Source of the DNA: Saccharibacillus sacchari DSM 19268
Lineage (GTDB): Bacteria > Bacillota > Bacilli > Paenibacillales > Paenibacillaceae
NCBI RefSeq assembly: GCF_000585395.1
Contig: NZ_KK073875.1
Span: 633,186-697,185 of the forward strand
Length of the DNA: 64,000 bases
Reading direction: 5' to 3'
Positions within the stretch are counted from its first letter, which is position 1; each line of letters opens with the position of its first letter. Positions 1-10,646 of the stretch are shown one piece after another. A program made the translations under genes and the position numbers. The notes beneath the pieces were generated by a model, which was not told where the DNA came from, made no database searches, and saw only the letters and a program-made list of their open reading frames with translations.

Positions 1-882
1 GTGCGCGAACGCGTTGGCGCCGACGATTGCTTTGTTGCCTGGCACGTTCATGCCGGTCAGCTTGCTGACCAGGCGGCTGGTACGAGCAATCTCGCTCAGC
101 ACCAGTCCGGTTTTCGCGCCGAAGTAATCGCTGCGCGTTTCCAGTGCCATCGCAATTTCTTCGATCGCCGTATTGCCGGCGCGCTCGCCGATTCCGTTGA
201 TCGTGCCTTCGATCTGATCCGCGCCGTTCAAAATGGCTGCCAGCGTATTGGCGGTCGCCATGCCGAGGTCGTCGTGGCAGTGCGCGCTCAGTTGAACCTT
301 TTCGATGCCCGGCACGGTTTCTTTCAAATGACGGAAAATGGCGCCATACTCTTCGGGGTTCAAATAACCGACCGTATCCGGAATATTGACGACATAAGCC
401 CCTTCCCGAATCGCCATCGCTACCATCTCGGCACGGAAGTCCGCTTCGGTACGACCTGCATCCTCCAGCGAGAACTCGATCTTCGAGAAGTATTTTTTGG
501 CGTAACGAATCGCGGATTGAGCCGCTTCCAACACCTGATGCTTCTCCATCTTCAGCTTGTATTTTCGGTGGATCGGCGAAGTTGCCAGGAAAACGTGTAG
601 ACAAGGGTCTGCCGCGCCTTTCAGCGCTTCGCGCACCGCGTCGATATCGGCTTCGCGCGAGCGTGACAAGCCGACGACGCTGGCATTTTTCACAGCGCGC
701 GCAACCGCGTTGACTGCCGCCAAGTCGCCCGGAGAAGCGGCCGGGAATCCGGCTTCCATCCGATCCACGCCGAGTTTTTCCAATTGATGAGCAATCTCGA
801 CTTTTTCTCGCGTGTTCAGGTTGACGCCGGGCGACTGTTCGCCGTCGCGCAGCGTCGTGTCGAAGATATGAATTTTCCGCAC
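1..882 (-). CDS. leuA: 2-isopropylmalate synthase, N-terminal 294 codons (runs off window)
   Basis: Condenses acetyl-CoA with 2-oxoisovalerate, the first committed step of leucine synthesis, in the cytoplasm. Reading the minus strand from a GTG at 882 gives an open frame to base 1. It starts MRKIHIF and carries the HMGL-like motif [12 protein letters not shown] (residues 8-19) and the metal-binding HCHDD near residue 200. The GTG start is set by GAAGGAGG about 7 bases upstream. The 3' end lies outside the window. It is the fourth gene of the ilvB-ilvN-ilvC-leuA series, 156 bp after ilvC, and is presumably controlled by the same T-box. The family is about 510 residues, so roughly 40 percent is missing here only because of the window edge. 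Confidence 0.95.
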   Translation of the reverse strand, partial: MRKIHIFDTTLRDGEQSPGVNLNTREKVEIAHQLEKLGVDRMEAGFPAASPGDLAAVNAVARAVKNASVVGLSRSREADIDAVREALKGAADPCLHVFLATSPIHRKYKLKMEKHQVLEAAQSAIRYAKKYFSKIEFSLEDAGRTEADFRAEMVAMAIREGAYVVNIPDTVGYLNPEEYGAIFRHLKETVPGIEKVQLSAHCHDDLGMATANTLAAILNGADQIEGTINGIGERAGNTAIEEIAMALETRSDYFGAKTGLVLSEIARTSRLVSKLTGMNVPGNKAIVGANAFAH

Positions 883-1038
883 GGTTTGGCCTCCTTCATG
901 AAGTTCGAATGAATGCGCAAAGGGGCCACCCCGGACGCCGCATTTTTGCGGCGCGGGATAGGCCCCGTCCCGATACGCTGTCATCGCCTTGCGCCGTACT
1001 CACGACCTGGCGACAACAGGCATCAAGCTTCAGGTATC

Positions 1039-2275
<1,237 letters not shown>

Positions 2276-2365
2276 CTTTTCGAAAATTCACGGACTTTTG
2301 TAGGGAAAGTCGTAAAGACTGACTCCGTTCAGCTCCCCGCTTGTTCGGGGTATGTGTGCGGATGC

Positions 2366-2408
2366 CGGGAGCGATGGTGTATCGCTTCCGGCTTATCCAG
2401 GCATCCGT
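2366..2408. other. Long hairpin in the ilvN-ilvC spacer
   Basis: On the minus strand GGATGCC pairs with GGCATCC, and inside it GCCGGAAGCGAT pairs with ATCGCTCCCGGC around a five-base loop. There is no T-run after it, so it is not an ordinary terminator. It may stabilise or process the ilv-leu message (inference). Confidence 0.5.
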
Positions 2409-2481
2409 CGTGTGCGTCTTTTCTATTCTATAAATTCGATTCGCCAGTGAGGCTCGTTTTCCTGCTTGGGGACGGACTGCT

Positions 2482-2979
2482 TTAGGCGTTGCCGCGGATC
2501 ATGGCGGTCACGCCGGTGCGGGACAGCTCGCGGATGCCGTAAGGAGACAGCAGTTCGATCATCGCATCGATCTTTTCGGTGTCTCCGACAACTTGAACCA
2601 TCAGGCTGTGGGTGCCGATGTCGACGACCGCGGCGCGAAAGGTTTCGACCAATCCCATAATCTCCGGACGGGCGGTCGGCTCGGATTTGACTTTGATCAG
2701 CGCCAGTTCGCGGCCGACCATCGGATTCGCGCTCAGGTCGACGACTTTGATGACGTCAATGATTTTGTACAATTGCTTTTCGATCTGTTCAACGGTTTTG
2801 TCGTCGCCCGTGGTTACGATGACCATTCGGGAGAGCCCTTGCTCTTCCGATTGGCCCACTGTAATGCTCTCGATGTTGAATCCGCGGCGGCCGAACAATC
2901 CGGATACCCGTTGCAGCACGCCCGGTTGGTCATTCACCAGGATTGAAATCGTGTGTCTGGTCTGCGTCGTATTCGTCAT
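2482..2979 (-). CDS. ilvN: Acetolactate synthase small (regulatory) subunit
   Basis: Regulatory subunit of acetohydroxyacid synthase; binds the feedback inhibitor valine and raises activity of the IlvB subunit. The 165-residue product begins with an ACT domain (ISILVNDQPGVLQRVSGLF, residues 11-29) and has the usual C-terminal ALS domain. Translation starts at the ATG two bases after the ilvB stop (GAATAACGATG). The upstream GGGGGACG, inside the ilvB tail, serves as ribosome binding site, so the two subunits are probably translationally coupled. Confidence 0.96.
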   Translation of the reverse strand: MTNTTQTRHTISILVNDQPGVLQRVSGLFGRRGFNIESITVGQSEEQGLSRMVIVTTGDDKTVEQIEKQLYKIIDVIKVVDLSANPMVGRELALIKVKSEPTARPEIMGLVETFRAAVVDIGTHSLMVQVVGDTEKIDAMIELLSPYGIRELSRTGVTAMIRGNA

Positions 2980-2981
2980 CG

Positions 2982-4742
2982 TTATTCGTCCCCCATCAAC
3001 ATTTGATCCAGCGTCATGCCCTGCTGTACCATCGGATACACGTTCTCGCCTTTTTCGACTACAAAATCAATGACGACCGGTCCCGGCGTATCCATCGCTT
3101 CCTGCCAAACGGCTCTTGCTTCCGCTTTGGTCGATGCGCGCAGGCCCTTAACGCCGTAAGCTTCAGCCAGTTTTACGAAATCCGGGCTGCCCGCCAGATC
3201 GATATGGCTGTAGCGGTTTTCGTAAATCAATTCCTGCCATTGGCGAACCATGCCGAGCACCTGATTGTTGAGAATAACGATCTTGACCGGAATGTTGTTA
3301 ATCGCACAGATTGCAAGTTCTTGCGAACACATCTGGATGCCGCCGTCGCCGTTGATCGAAATGACCATACGGTCCGGCTGAGCCATTTGAGCGCCGATCG
3401 CAGACGGAAGTCCGAAGCCCATCGTGCCCAAACCGCCGGAAGTGATCCATGAACGCGGATGATTGAACTTGTAATACTGGGCGGCCCACATTTGGTGCTG
3501 ACCGACGTCCGTCGTGACGATGGCTTCGCCTTTGGTCGTCTCGTTGAGCAACTCGACCACCCATTGCGGCTTCAGGCCGATCTCGTCTTCCTTGTAATCG
3601 TCTTTGTAACGGAACGGCTTCTCCGCTTTCCATTGTTGAAGCTGCGAGCGCCATGCGTCCGCACGATCGGCGCGAGTCACGGTCTTGTTCAGCAACTCCA
3701 GTACCGTCTTTACGTCGCCTACGATCGGAATGTCCGTTTTTACGTTTTTGCCAATTTCCGCCGGATCGATATCGATGTGTGCGATTTTGGCTTTGGGCGC
3801 GAATCCGTTCAGCTTACCGGTTACCCGGTCGTCGAAGCGCGCTCCAATGCTGATCAGCAAGTCGGCATCCTGAATCGCCATGTTCGAAGTGAATGTTCCG
3901 TGCATACCCGGCATGCCGAGCCATTGTTCATGGCCGCTCGGGAAACCGCCCAGTCCAAGCAGCGTAGTCGTAATCGGAATGTCTGTTTTGTTGACCAGTT
4001 CCAGCAGTGCTTCATGCCCGCCGGAGTAGACCACGCCGCCACCCGCCAAGATCAGTGGACGCTCGGCTTGCGCAATCGCTTCTGCCAGACGATCCACCTG
4101 CAACTTGTTCGGAATCATACGCGGGTTGTATCCTCTCAAAGCTACAGGTTCGGTATGAGGCTGGAACAGCGTCATTGCCGCCGACACATCTTTTGGAATA
4201 TCGATCAGGACCGGACCTTTACGACCTGTGTTCGCGATATGGAACGCTTCATGGATAATTCGAGGAAGCTCGTCTACGCTGCGCACCAGGTAACTGTGCT
4301 TCGTGATCGGCAGTGTGATGCCAGTGATGTCGGCCTCTTGGAAAGCGTCGGTTCCGATCAGCGTGGAGGCCACGTTACCCGTAATGACCACGAGCGGCGT
4401 CGAGTCCATATAGGCTGTCGCAATCCCTGTTACCAGGTTGGTTGCTCCGGGACCTGAGGTCGCGATACAGACTCCGACTTCACCCGCTGCGCGAGCGTAA
4501 CCGTCCGCTGCGTGAATCGCGCCTTGTTCATGTCGGGTCAATACGTGGTGGAAATCTTTGAAGCCGTACATCGCATCGTAGATATACAACACCGCACCGC
4601 CCGGGTATCCGAACACGCATTTTACACCTTCAAGTACCAGGCTGCGGAGCAGGATATCCGAACCTGTCAGGACTTCTTGTTTATCCACCCATTTTTCTTT
4701 CAATTCTTCCGTCGATCTCGCTTCTGGCATTTGTGCGCTCAT
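2982..4742 (-). CDS. ilvB: Acetolactate synthase large (catalytic) subunit
   Basis: Thiamine-diphosphate- and FAD-dependent enzyme that condenses pyruvate with pyruvate or 2-oxobutyrate, the first common step of branched-chain amino acid synthesis. The 586 residues show the three expected domains: N-terminal TPP-binding (YPGGAV, TRHEQGA with the catalytic Glu), a central domain, and C-terminal TPP-binding with NGDGGIQM. The open frame extends to a TTG at 4760, but ATG 4742 (MSAQMPEA) is preferred because GGAAGGGGG precedes it at normal spacing. It is the first gene of ilvB-ilvN-ilvC-leuA, behind a T-box leader. Confidence 0.97.
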   Translation of the reverse strand: MSAQMPEARSTEELKEKWVDKQEVLTGSDILLRSLVLEGVKCVFGYPGGAVLYIYDAMYGFKDFHHVLTRHEQGAIHAADGYARAAGEVGVCIATSGPGATNLVTGIATAYMDSTPLVVITGNVASTLIGTDAFQEADITGITLPITKHSYLVRSVDELPRIIHEAFHIANTGRKGPVLIDIPKDVSAAMTLFQPHTEPVALRGYNPRMIPNKLQVDRLAEAIAQAERPLILAGGGVVYSGGHEALLELVNKTDIPITTTLLGLGGFPSGHEQWLGMPGMHGTFTSNMAIQDADLLISIGARFDDRVTGKLNGFAPKAKIAHIDIDPAEIGKNVKTDIPIVGDVKTVLELLNKTVTRADRADAWRSQLQQWKAEKPFRYKDDYKEDEIGLKPQWVVELLNETTKGEAIVTTDVGQHQMWAAQYYKFNHPRSWITSGGLGTMGFGLPSAIGAQMAQPDRMVISINGDGGIQMCSQELAICAINNIPVKIVILNNQVLGMVRQWQELIYENRYSHIDLAGSPDFVKLAEAYGVKGLRASTKAEARAVWQEAMDTPGPVVIDFVVEKGENVYPMVQQGMTLDQMLMGDE

Positions 4743-4875
4743 CGTTTTTCCCCCTTCCAAAGATTACATCAATCTCACATCGTCAGTTTGTAAAGGGCCT
4801 TCAAAACGAGCTTTTCCCGTTTATCGGCAACGTCTTTGCTATGCGGACTACGAATTTGTATAGGTCTGAAAAACC

Positions 4876-5220
4876 AAAAAACCTTTCGCTCCGCAAAGCA
4901 GACAATCTGCTTCGAGGGACGAAAGGTTATAATCCTCACGTGGTACCACCCAAATTTGCCGACGCCTCGCAGCGCACAGCCTCAAGCGGGTCTAAAATCG
5001 GGTTTCCGATTCCAAACTCGCGGTTCGTAACGCGAACCTCACGATTTTCCCTAATACCCGAATGACCGATTAAAACGGCACTTCATTCGCTTTTCAGGAA
5101 AACAGCTCCGAGGTGAGCTCGTATATAAGGGATTTTGGCGGTGGATTGCAGCATGTAGCTTCCCCGCTCTCTGGCAAAAGGGCCCTTAAAACTTCGTCCT
5201 CTTCATAGCCGATCAGTTAT
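4876..5220 (-). promoter_or_regulatory. T-box leader of the ilv-leu operon (probable leucine specifier)
   Basis: On the minus strand the T-box core GGGTGGTACCACG (4951-4939) is followed by a terminator hairpin whose arms are AACCTTTCGTCCC and GGAGCGAAAGGTT, then a T-run (4880-4876). Upstream is a stem-I-like region containing AGAGAGCGGGGAAGC. The triplet CTC in GAGCTCACCTC (5117-5115) sits where a specifier is expected and would read leucine, fitting the operon. The T-box call is certain from the core; the specifier assignment is an inference from position. Confidence 0.92.
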
Positions 5221-5252
5221 TCAAGTTCTGTTTGTTGCTGAATGTTAGGATT

Positions 5253-5282
5253 ATTATATGACTTAAGTTTTGGGGAAGTCAA
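5253..5282 (-). promoter_or_regulatory. Promoter of the ilv-leu operon
   Basis: Minus-strand TTGACT (5282-5277), an 18-base spacer and a perfect TATAAT (5258-5253), placed just upstream of the T-box leader. Confidence 0.8.
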
Positions 5283-5360
5283 CACCTATTTTCAACAAAA
5301 AATAAAAAGGTGATCGTTTACATACGCACCACGCATACTCCATGTCCGTTACAGGCGAAC

Positions 5361-5411
5361 AAAAAAATCGATTCCCCCTTTTGCTAAAGCAGTTTGGGAG
5401 AATCGATTTTT
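5361..5411 (-). terminator. Terminator after nupQ
   Basis: Hairpin with arms AATCGATTCTCCC and GGGGGAATCGATT followed on the minus strand by a run of seven T. It lies 66 bases beyond the nupQ stop and would also end transcripts before the ilv promoter. Confidence 0.8.
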
Positions 5412-5476
5412 CTACTTGTTCATGAGCGAAAGATGCTAAGGAAACGTTGAAAACCTTGAAAACCGTATACGTATCC

Positions 5477-6451
5477 TCAGCGTTTTCCGGGGTCGTACGC
5501 TTCCCCGAGCGCTGCCGGAGCTCTCGATTTGCCGATTGCGACAACAAGCACGATAACCGTCAGAACGTACGGCAGCATCAGGATGAAATCCTGCGGAATG
5601 CTGGCGGACCATTCGAACAGCTGGACGTAGTTGCGGATCGCTTGCGAGAAGCCGAAGAACAATGCCGCGCCCATAATGCCGAGCGGATTCCATTTACCGA
5701 AGATCAGAGCCGCAATCGCGATAAAACCTTGGCCGGAGACCGTTGTGTGCGAGAACAGGCCCGTGGTCGTCAGCGTGATTGTTGCACCGCCCAGACCTGC
5801 CAGCGCGCCGCTCAGCATAACGCCGATATAACGCATACGATTTACGTTGATGCCCATCGTGTCTGCTGCGCTTGGATGCTCGCCTACGGAACGCAGACGC
5901 AGACCGAATGTTGTTTTATTCAGGACATAATAAGTCACGAATACCAAAATGATCGCGATGAACGTTGTCGGATACGAATTCAAGATACCGGCGCCGAGAA
6001 TCGGGCCGATAACCGGAATCGAAGCGAAGTCAGGGAAGTTCAACTTCGCCAGGCGGTGCAGCAGAAGCGGAGTCTCGCCCGCGCCGTCGAACAGCAGCTT
6101 GACGAGATACAGCGTAATGCCTGTCGCCAGGAAGTTGATGACGACGCCGCTGATGGTCTGATCCGCTTTGAACGTAATGGTCGCGACCGCATGAATCAGC
6201 GAGCCCAGCACGCCGACCACGATTGCCGTAAGCAGGCCGACCCACGGCGAAGCTCCGCCCATTCCGGCTTGTTCCGCGTAATGCGTACCGACCGCTGCGG
6301 CGAACGCGCCGAACACCATCAAGCCTTCGATCCCGATATTTACGATACCCGAGCGCTCGGAGAACAATCCGCCGAGTGCCGCGAAGATCAAAGCCGTCGA
6401 AAAGACGAGCGTCGTGTTAAGCAGATTGCCGAAGATAAGAAGAGAATCCAT
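5477..6451 (-). CDS. nupQ: Nucleoside ABC transporter permease
   Basis: Integral membrane permease of a BmpA/NupOPQ-type (RbsC-like) nucleoside importer. The 324 residues form about eight to nine membrane segments and carry the family stretches SGIVNIGIEGLM near the N-terminus and a central LRLRSVGEHPSAADTMGI cytoplasmic loop. The ATG directly follows the nupP stop codon with no gap, indicating translational coupling. It is last in bmpA-nupO-nupP-nupQ and followed by a strong terminator. The substrate, probably guanosine and other nucleosides, is inferred from family and gene order. Confidence 0.9.
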   Translation of the reverse strand: MDSLLIFGNLLNTTLVFSTALIFAALGGLFSERSGIVNIGIEGLMVFGAFAAAVGTHYAEQAGMGGASPWVGLLTAIVVGVLGSLIHAVATITFKADQTISGVVINFLATGITLYLVKLLFDGAGETPLLLHRLAKLNFPDFASIPVIGPILGAGILNSYPTTFIAIILVFVTYYVLNKTTFGLRLRSVGEHPSAADTMGINVNRMRYIGVMLSGALAGLGGATITLTTTGLFSHTTVSGQGFIAIAALIFGKWNPLGIMGAALFFGFSQAIRNYVQLFEWSASIPQDFILMLPYVLTVIVLVVAIGKSRAPAALGEAYDPGKR

Positions 6452-7528
6452 TTACAACACCTTCTCTTTCTTGCGCTTATACACAGGCTTGAGGAGGAAG
6501 CGTACAATGCCCTGTGCCGCGATGAAGAAAATAATCGACCCGATTACGATTTGAATGATTTCCGGCGGAACGCCGGCATCGAAGCTCATGCCTGCCGATC
6601 CGTAAGTCAGCGAGCCGAACAATCCTGCGCCTGCCAATACGCCGAACGGGTGGGTCATACCGAGCAATGCGACGGCAATCCCGTTGAAGCCGTAGCCCGG
6701 CAATGACGAGTATACGCTTTGGTAGTGGAACACGCCCAAAGTCTCGAACGCACCCGCAAGTCCTGCGAACACACCACTGATAAACATCGCCTTCACAATG
6801 TTTTTGCTTACGTTGATACCTGCATAACGAGCAGCTTCAGGGTTGCTGCCGACTGCGCGCAGTTCGAAACCTTGTTTCGTTTTCCACAGGAAGTAATAGA
6901 AGAACGTCGAAGCCAGCATCGCAAGCAGAATCCCCCAGTGTACGCGAGCATTGCCCATCATCTGGGACAACCAGTCGATCGAAATCGAAGCGGAAGGCTG
7001 AATTTCTACCGAACGCTGGTTACCCGGCATCAGCAAGAACGTACGGACAATGTAGTTACATAGGAACAACGCCGTCCAGTTCAGCATGATCGTCGTGATA
7101 ACTTCGTTAACGCCGCGTTTGGCTTTGATATACCCTGCCAGAGCAGCCCAAAGGCCGCCGAACAATGCGCCTGCGATAATCGCAAGCGGCGCATGGATCA
7201 AAGCCGGAAGTCCCGTAAGCTTGATCCCGATCAGCGAAGCGCCAGTCATGCCCATAAGCACTTGACCTTCCGCACCGATGTTGAACATCCCCGCACGGAA
7301 AGCAAAAGCAACCGCCAGACCCGTCAGAACGAGCGGTGTCATCTCACGCAGCGCCTCACCGAAACCGTACCAATCGCCGAATACGCGCGAAATCAACGCA
7401 CCGTAAGCCGTGATGGGATTGTAGCCGCCAATCATCATGACGACCGCTCCCAGCAGCAGGCCCATTACGATAGCCGCCAACGAAACGATAAACGAATCGC
7501 TCGCGAACCATTTCAGAAATTTATTCAT
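6452..7528 (-). CDS. nupP: Nucleoside ABC transporter permease
   Basis: Second membrane subunit of the importer, 358 residues with about nine to ten hydrophobic segments. It resembles nupQ in layout, including FNIGAEGQVLMG and a central FELRAVGSNPEAARYAGI loop, consistent with a heterodimeric permease. The ATG overlaps the nupO stop by four bases (ATGA). A basic tail (KPVYKRKKEKVL) faces the cytoplasm. Confidence 0.9.
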   Translation of the reverse strand: MNKFLKWFASDSFIVSLAAIVMGLLLGAVVMMIGGYNPITAYGALISRVFGDWYGFGEALREMTPLVLTGLAVAFAFRAGMFNIGAEGQVLMGMTGASLIGIKLTGLPALIHAPLAIIAGALFGGLWAALAGYIKAKRGVNEVITTIMLNWTALFLCNYIVRTFLLMPGNQRSVEIQPSASISIDWLSQMMGNARVHWGILLAMLASTFFYYFLWKTKQGFELRAVGSNPEAARYAGINVSKNIVKAMFISGVFAGLAGAFETLGVFHYQSVYSSLPGYGFNGIAVALLGMTHPFGVLAGAGLFGSLTYGSAGMSFDAGVPPEIIQIVIGSIIFFIAAQGIVRFLLKPVYKRKKEKVL

Positions 7529-9060
7529 GCCTTTGTTCCTCCCTGCCGACTGCCCGCCATCATCAGGCCAAGCTCTTGGTCATTCGTCTCTTCCGGCCTT
7601 ACTTCACCGATGACTTTGCCTTCATAGACGACAATGATTCGGTCAGACACGTTCAGGATTTCGTCCAACTCGAACGAAACAAGCAGAACCGCTTTGCCCT
7701 GATCACGCTGTTGGATCAGTTGGGTCTGTACGAATTCAATCGCCCCGACATCAAGGCCGCGCGTTGGTTGAGCCGCAATCAGGAAGTCTGGGTTTTTGTT
7801 GATTTCGCGAGCGATAATCGCTTTTTGCTGGTTGCCGCCCGACAAGGAACGGGCTTTGGTCTGAATGCTTGGCGTGCGCACGTCGAAAGCATCGACCAAC
7901 CGCTTGGCGAGGTCATTGATCGCGCGGAAGTTCAGGAACCCGCGCTTTGTGTAAGGCTCTTTGTAGTAGCTCTCGAGCACCATGTTTTCGCTGACGGAGA
8001 AGTCCAGTACAAGGCCGTGTTTGTGACGGTCTTCCGGAATATGGCCGACGCCGGATTCGGAAATCTGGCGAGGCGTATGGTTGCCGATTTCTTTGCCGTT
8101 AAGCACGATCGATCCGCTGTCGATCTTGCGCAGTCCGGACAAAGCTTCGATGATCTGGGTTTGGCCGTTGCCGTCAACCCCCGCCACGCCGACGATTTCG
8201 CCGCGACGCACGTCGAAAGTCATGCCGTCAAGCAGCGTGATGCCTTCCTTGTTTTTGACGGAAACATCTTTCACTTCGATGACTTTTTCTCCCGGTTCGG
8301 CCGGCTTTTTGTCTACTTTGAAAGAGACGTTGCGACCAACCATTTTTTCGGCCAGTTCGAACGGGCTAGTCTCGCTCGTTTTGACGGTGTCGATGACTTT
8401 ACCGCGACGGATAATCGTCACGGTGTCGGAGACGGACATGATTTCTTTCAGTTTATGGGTAATCAAAATGATCGATTTGCCTTCGGCGACAAGCTTGCGC
8501 ATGATCTCGATCAGTTCCGATATTTCCTGCGGAGTCAATACGGCGGTCGGTTCGTCGAAAATCAGGATGTCCGCGCCGCGATAAAGCGTTTTGAGAATCT
8601 CGACACGCTGCTGCATGCCGACGGAGATATCTTCGATTTTAGCATTCGGATCGATACGGAACCCGTATTGGTCAGACAGCTTTTTGACCTTTTCCGTGGC
8701 TGTTTTATAGTCGATCTGTATACCGCCTTTGGAAGGCTCCATACCCAGGATGATGTTCTCGGTCACGCTGAATGACTGAACCAACTTGAAATGTTGATGC
8801 ACCATTCCGATTCCGAGTTCGATCGCTTTGTTGGGACTGTCGATCGCGACGGCTTCCCCATTCACTTCAATATGCCCTTCATCCGGCTGATAGAGCCCGA
8901 AAAGGATGTTCATCAGTGTCGATTTACCCGCGCCGTTCTCGCCGAGCAATGCGTGAATCTCGCCTTTTTGAAGCTTGATGCTGATCGCATCGTTGGCGAC
9001 GATCCCGGGAAAACGCTTCGTAATTTGCTTTAACTCGACTACGGGAGTTGCAGCAGCCAT
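7525..9060 (-). CDS. nupO: Nucleoside ABC transporter, duplicated ATP-binding protein
   Basis: Cytoplasmic ATPase with two fused ABC domains, typical of RbsA/NupO. The first domain has Walker A GENGAGKST (about residues 41-49) and a degenerate signature ISVGMQQRVE. The second has an altered Walker A region (GVDGNGQTQ) and signature LSGGNQQK. The frame stays open to 9153, but ATG 9060 (MAAATPVVEL) is chosen because AAGGGTG precedes it and families start near the VELKQITKRF strand. Length is 511 residues, normal for the family. It lies 168 bp after bmpA, with a hairpin between them. Confidence 0.93.
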   Translation of the reverse strand: MAAATPVVELKQITKRFPGIVANDAISIKLQKGEIHALLGENGAGKSTLMNILFGLYQPDEGHIEVNGEAVAIDSPNKAIELGIGMVHQHFKLVQSFSVTENIILGMEPSKGGIQIDYKTATEKVKKLSDQYGFRIDPNAKIEDISVGMQQRVEILKTLYRGADILIFDEPTAVLTPQEISELIEIMRKLVAEGKSIILITHKLKEIMSVSDTVTIIRRGKVIDTVKTSETSPFELAEKMVGRNVSFKVDKKPAEPGEKVIEVKDVSVKNKEGITLLDGMTFDVRRGEIVGVAGVDGNGQTQIIEALSGLRKIDSGSIVLNGKEIGNHTPRQISESGVGHIPEDRHKHGLVLDFSVSENMVLESYYKEPYTKRGFLNFRAINDLAKRLVDAFDVRTPSIQTKARSLSGGNQQKAIIAREINKNPDFLIAAQPTRGLDVGAIEFVQTQLIQQRDQGKAVLLVSFELDEILNVSDRIIVVYEGKVIGEVRPEETNDQELGLMMAGSRQGGTKA

Positions 9061-9170
9061 GGAATCACCCTTATCTATCATAGTAGTATGACGCAAAAGC
9101 GAAACGGGAAACGGTTCGTTTCGCGCGAGCAGTGTGTGGTATGCGTTTTTCATTTAGCCGTAAACGTAAC

Positions 9171-9202
9171 GACAAGGCCGGGTTCAAGGAACCGGCCTTG
9201 TC
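9171..9202 (-). other. Intercistronic hairpin between bmpA and nupO
   Basis: Perfect stem GACAAGGCCGG/CCGGCCTTGTC with a loop of about ten bases and no following T-run on the minus strand. This position and form are typical of hairpins that protect the upstream binding-protein message and reduce expression of the downstream ABC genes (inference). Confidence 0.6.
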
Positions 9203-9228
9203 ACTAGTATTATATCATCGCTCGGTGA

Positions 9229-10269
9229 TTATTCAGCAGGAACCTTGATTTCGCCGTTTACGATTTTTTCTTTATACGACTGAACTTCGTCCAGAACTTC
9301 TTGAGGCACGTTAACGTTCGAAGTATCCGCGATACCTACGCCATCGTCCTTAAGACCCAGAGTCGTGATCGTGCCGCCTTTGAATGTTCCGTCGATCACT
9401 TGTTGCGATACCGTCTTGATTGCAACGTCTACGCGTTTGATCATCGAAGTCAGAGTGATTTCTGTACCGAATTCGATCGATTGGTCTTTGTCTACGCCGA
9501 TAACCCATACTTCTTGACCTTGATTTTTGCGGTCGAGAGCTTCGTTGAAGACGCCTGTGCCTGTACCGCCGGCAGCTTGGAACACGATGTCCGCGCCGTC
9601 GTTGTACAGAGTTGCAGCAGCCGATTTGCCTTCGTCCGGCTTATCGAATCCGCTTGCGTATACAGCCGTGAATTGAGCATCAGGGTTTGCAGCTTCGATG
9701 CCGGCTTTGAAACCAACTTCGAATTTCTTGATTGTCGGGGAGTCCATGCCGCCTACGAAACCGATCTTGTTCGTTTTCGTCATTTTACCGGCAACCACGC
9801 CGACGAGGAACGCGCCTTCGTTCTCAGAGAACAGAACGGATTCAACGTTCGGCGCATCGACGGCAGCGTCGATGATCGCGAAGTTGGAATCCGGGTTTTG
9901 CTTGGCGATTTCGCCCAGCGCGCTTTCGAGCGCGAAGCCGATTCCCCAAGTCAGGTTATATCCATCTTTAACGAATTGGTTCAGGTTGGGCTGATAATCT
10001 GCTTCACTTTTACTTTGCAGGTACTTAACTGTAACACCTTGTTCTTTCTCAAGAGCTTGCAGAGCTTCCCAAGAAGTTTGGTTGAACGACTTGTCGTTTA
10101 CGCCGCCAGTATCGGTAACCATAGCGATTTTGATGTCGCTTGTTGCAGCGGTTCCTTCGCTGTCGCCGCCAGTTGTCGCAGCAGTGTTGCTGCTATTGTT
10201 GCCACAAGCAGCCAGAACGAGTGAGAAGGCCAGTAGCATGAAAAGCGATAGTTTTACAGCTTTCTTCAT
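9229..10269 (-). CDS. bmpA: Nucleoside-binding lipoprotein (Bmp/PnrA family)
   Basis: Extracellular substrate-binding component of the nucleoside importer, anchored as a lipoprotein. The 346-residue product begins MKKAVKLSLF with a signal peptide ending in LVLAAC (lipidated Cys near residue 22), then a Ser/Thr-rich linker, then the Bmp domain with the typical TDTGGVNDKSFNQ motif. The frame extends to 10407, but ATG 10269 has AAGGGGG about ten bases upstream and is the only start giving an N-terminal signal. It is first in its operon. Confidence 0.93.
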   Translation of the reverse strand: MKKAVKLSLFMLLAFSLVLAACGNNSSNTAATTGGDSEGTAATSDIKIAMVTDTGGVNDKSFNQTSWEALQALEKEQGVTVKYLQSKSEADYQPNLNQFVKDGYNLTWGIGFALESALGEIAKQNPDSNFAIIDAAVDAPNVESVLFSENEGAFLVGVVAGKMTKTNKIGFVGGMDSPTIKKFEVGFKAGIEAANPDAQFTAVYASGFDKPDEGKSAAATLYNDGADIVFQAAGGTGTGVFNEALDRKNQGQEVWVIGVDKDQSIEFGTEITLTSMIKRVDVAIKTVSQQVIDGTFKGGTITTLGLKDDGVGIADTSNVNVPQEVLDEVQSYKEKIVNGEIKVPAE

Positions 10270-10584
10270 TTTGGATAGTTCCCCCTTAGAATCTTTGCCT
10301 GCATAAGTCGAGCGCTTGTTGTATAGGTCTCGCGTTAACTCAACCCGAAGCGTCTCTCTCAACAGGATTGCTTTCGCTTTACAGATTATACATTCAGTAC
10401 GCCGCAAAATCTACTATTAAAAATCGATTTCCGAGACAAAATTCGTATTTTTTGCACTGAGATCGCTTACATCAGTCATAGTTAACATATGCTGTGACTT
10501 AATAACGAACAATCGCTTTTTTCGTTTAAGGAAACATCGCCTAAACGCTTTACCGTAATGAATCAAACCTATAATAGATGAAGA
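10270..10584. promoter_or_regulatory. bmpA upstream region
   Basis: About 315 bp without a credible gene. A minus-strand TATAAT lies at 10390-10385, but the -35 region is weak. No purine riboswitch core was recognised. The remaining AT-rich sequence toward 10584 shows no clear signal. Confidence 0.4.
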
Positions 10585-10632
10585 TAAAAAAAAGATCCCC
10601 CATTACGAAATTAGATTTCGAATGAAGGATCT
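10585..10632 (-). terminator. Terminator of infC-rpmI-rplT
   Basis: Minus-strand arms AAGATCCTTCATTCGAAA and TTTCGTAATGGGGGATCTT followed by a run of T, starting 15 bases after the rplT stop. Confidence 0.85.
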
Positions 10633-10646
10633 TGCCTACGCTTATA

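Noticed and set aside
1-600. Long plus-strand open frame opposite leuA
   Set aside because: It is the antisense shadow of leuA, whose conserved motifs and ribosome binding site are on the minus strand.
5257-5292. Possible CodY site near the ilv promoter
   Set aside because: Best 15-base window (TTTTTGTTGAAAATA type) has about five mismatches to the consensus, too weak to call.
5447-6706. 419-codon plus-strand frame opposite nupQ/nupP
   Set aside because: Composition (many Arg, Gln, Asp, His) is typical of antisense translation of membrane-protein genes.
10270-10432. Possible purine riboswitch upstream of bmpA
   Set aside because: The conserved purine-aptamer core and loop words are absent.
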